A model generated the notes under the pieces. That model ran no database searches. It saw only the letters and a program-made list of their open reading frames with translations, and was not told where the DNA came from. From Pelagophyceae sp. CCMP2097 (Eukaryota > Sar > Pelagophyceae): DNA of 15,061 bases. How positions within the stretch are numbered: the first letter of the stretch is position 1; each line of letters opens with the position of its first letter. Location: positions 669,530 through 684,590 of the forward strand of contig MU657170.1 in assembly GCA_026770575.1 (NCBI GenBank). Direction: 5' to 3'. The translations under genes and the position numbers were made by a program. Positions 14,479-15,061 of this stretch are shown one piece after another.

Positions 14479-15061
14479 AGGCCCTCTATACGGCCCCTCG
14501 ACAGTCCTGTCTCGACGGTCCCTCGAAGGGCCCTCTCGAAGGGCCCTCTCGACGGCCCCTCTCGACGGTTCCTTTGACGGCCCCTCTGCGGCGGACACCG
14601 ACAGACTCGGCCCGCCGGCGCCTGAAAGAACCAAGGACCCGCGGCGAGACGGGCCCCGCGATCGTACGGCGGGGGCCTGGACGCGCCGCACGCAGGCGCG
14701 AAACATAGCCGCGTCTACATCCGCGCACGGACCGCCGCGGCCGCGCTCGACGGGCTCGTTTGCCGCGCAGAGGCGAGGCGCGCCACGGACGCGTCGCCTC
14801 GCGTCCCATCAATAATGATTCATTCAATATTCTTCCACGTCCTCGTTCCATCCTCAAGGGCCCCGCAGGGGCCGGCGCCTATTACTATCTAAAGCTGAAA
14901 GTTATCTAAATTTTAACGCTTTAAGTGGCCTTTAAAACTGGAAATAGAGGAGTTATCTAAATTTTAAAGAGGGCTTATTTAAAATACCTCTCTCTCCGAG
15001 CCTTTAAATAGGCCTATTTATTACAAGAGCGCGCCGGAGGCACACGGAGGACCCGAAGGAT
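14479..15061. other. 3' flank: 13-nt repeats, then AT-rich tail
   Basis: Bases 14510-14590 hold five or six 13-nt units (TCGAAGGGCCCTC, TCGACGGCCCCTC) of the same family as the large array. Bases 14590-14810 are GC-rich with open frames that are Arg/Ala/Pro-biased and match nothing I recognise. An additional exon after a CGCAG at 14691-14695 is possible but unsupported. Bases 14880-15025 are AT-rich: AGTTATCTAAATTTTAA occurs exactly at 14900-14916 and 14951-14967, and TAAATAGGCCTATTTA at 15005-15020 is a perfect palindrome. No gene is called. Confidence 0.5.

Noticed and set aside
14486..14857. 123-residue minus-strand frame and overlapping plus-strand frames beyond the PDZ stop
   Set aside because: Several frames on both strands are open because of GC bias. 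The peptides are Arg-rich with no recognised domain, so no gene or extra exon was called.

Overview
The window looks like nuclear DNA of a GC-rich eukaryote, most likely a unicellular stramenopile alga of the pelagophyte (Aureococcus-like) type. The evidence is a protein-coding gene split by many GT-AG introns, RING-Sel1 and PDZ proteins with an Ala/Arg/Gly-rich composition, GTGCGT-type splice donors, and abundant GC-rich minisatellites. The taxon is an inference from style, not from a marker gene. No rRNA, tRNA, CRISPR array or prokaryotic operon was seen.

Layout. Bases 1-420 hold no gene I can name. Bases 421-847 are a complete short non-autonomous DNA transposon of hAT type, with 16-bp perfect terminal inverted repeats and a perfect 8-bp target-site duplication. 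It sits just upstream of a RING-finger/Sel1-repeat gene (+, open from 878, ending at 1795). A WD40-repeat gene lies on the minus strand (2155 to about 2721), convergent with the Sel1 gene and head-to-head with the next gene.

From 2888 onward the window is dominated by one plus-strand gene for a dynamin-family GTPase. I resolve 13 exons between 2888 and 11169 by joining reading-frame blocks at phase-compatible GT-AG sites. Together they give the GTPase domain (G1, G3, G4 and G5 motifs visible), the stalk and the GED-like C-terminal region, about 677 residues. About three quarters of this 8.3-kb span is intron. Four introns, including a fourth in the downstream PDZ block, are 57-93 bp and unremarkable. 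Most long ones are packed with minisatellites peculiar to that intron. A PDZ domain at 14067-14475, itself split by a 93-bp intron, lies 2.9 kb downstream. It can be joined in phase to exon 13 to give a 783-residue dynamin-PDZ protein, or it may be a separate gene.

The most unusual features are the intron contents. A 13-nt minisatellite (core GACGGCCCCTCGA) fills 11.2-12.4 kb. A compound cassette of this repeat plus several unique blocks occurs in the same order in two introns of the same gene (about 6966-7440 and 12326-13050). All 14 exons that follow an intron in the model begin with G, ten of them after TAG. Because 13 nt is not a multiple of three and the unit lacks stops, long meaningless open frames appear on both strands, and these were rejected as genes. 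The window ends (14479-15061) in more 13-nt repeats, then an Arg/Pro-biased stretch and an AT-rich tail with short repeats.
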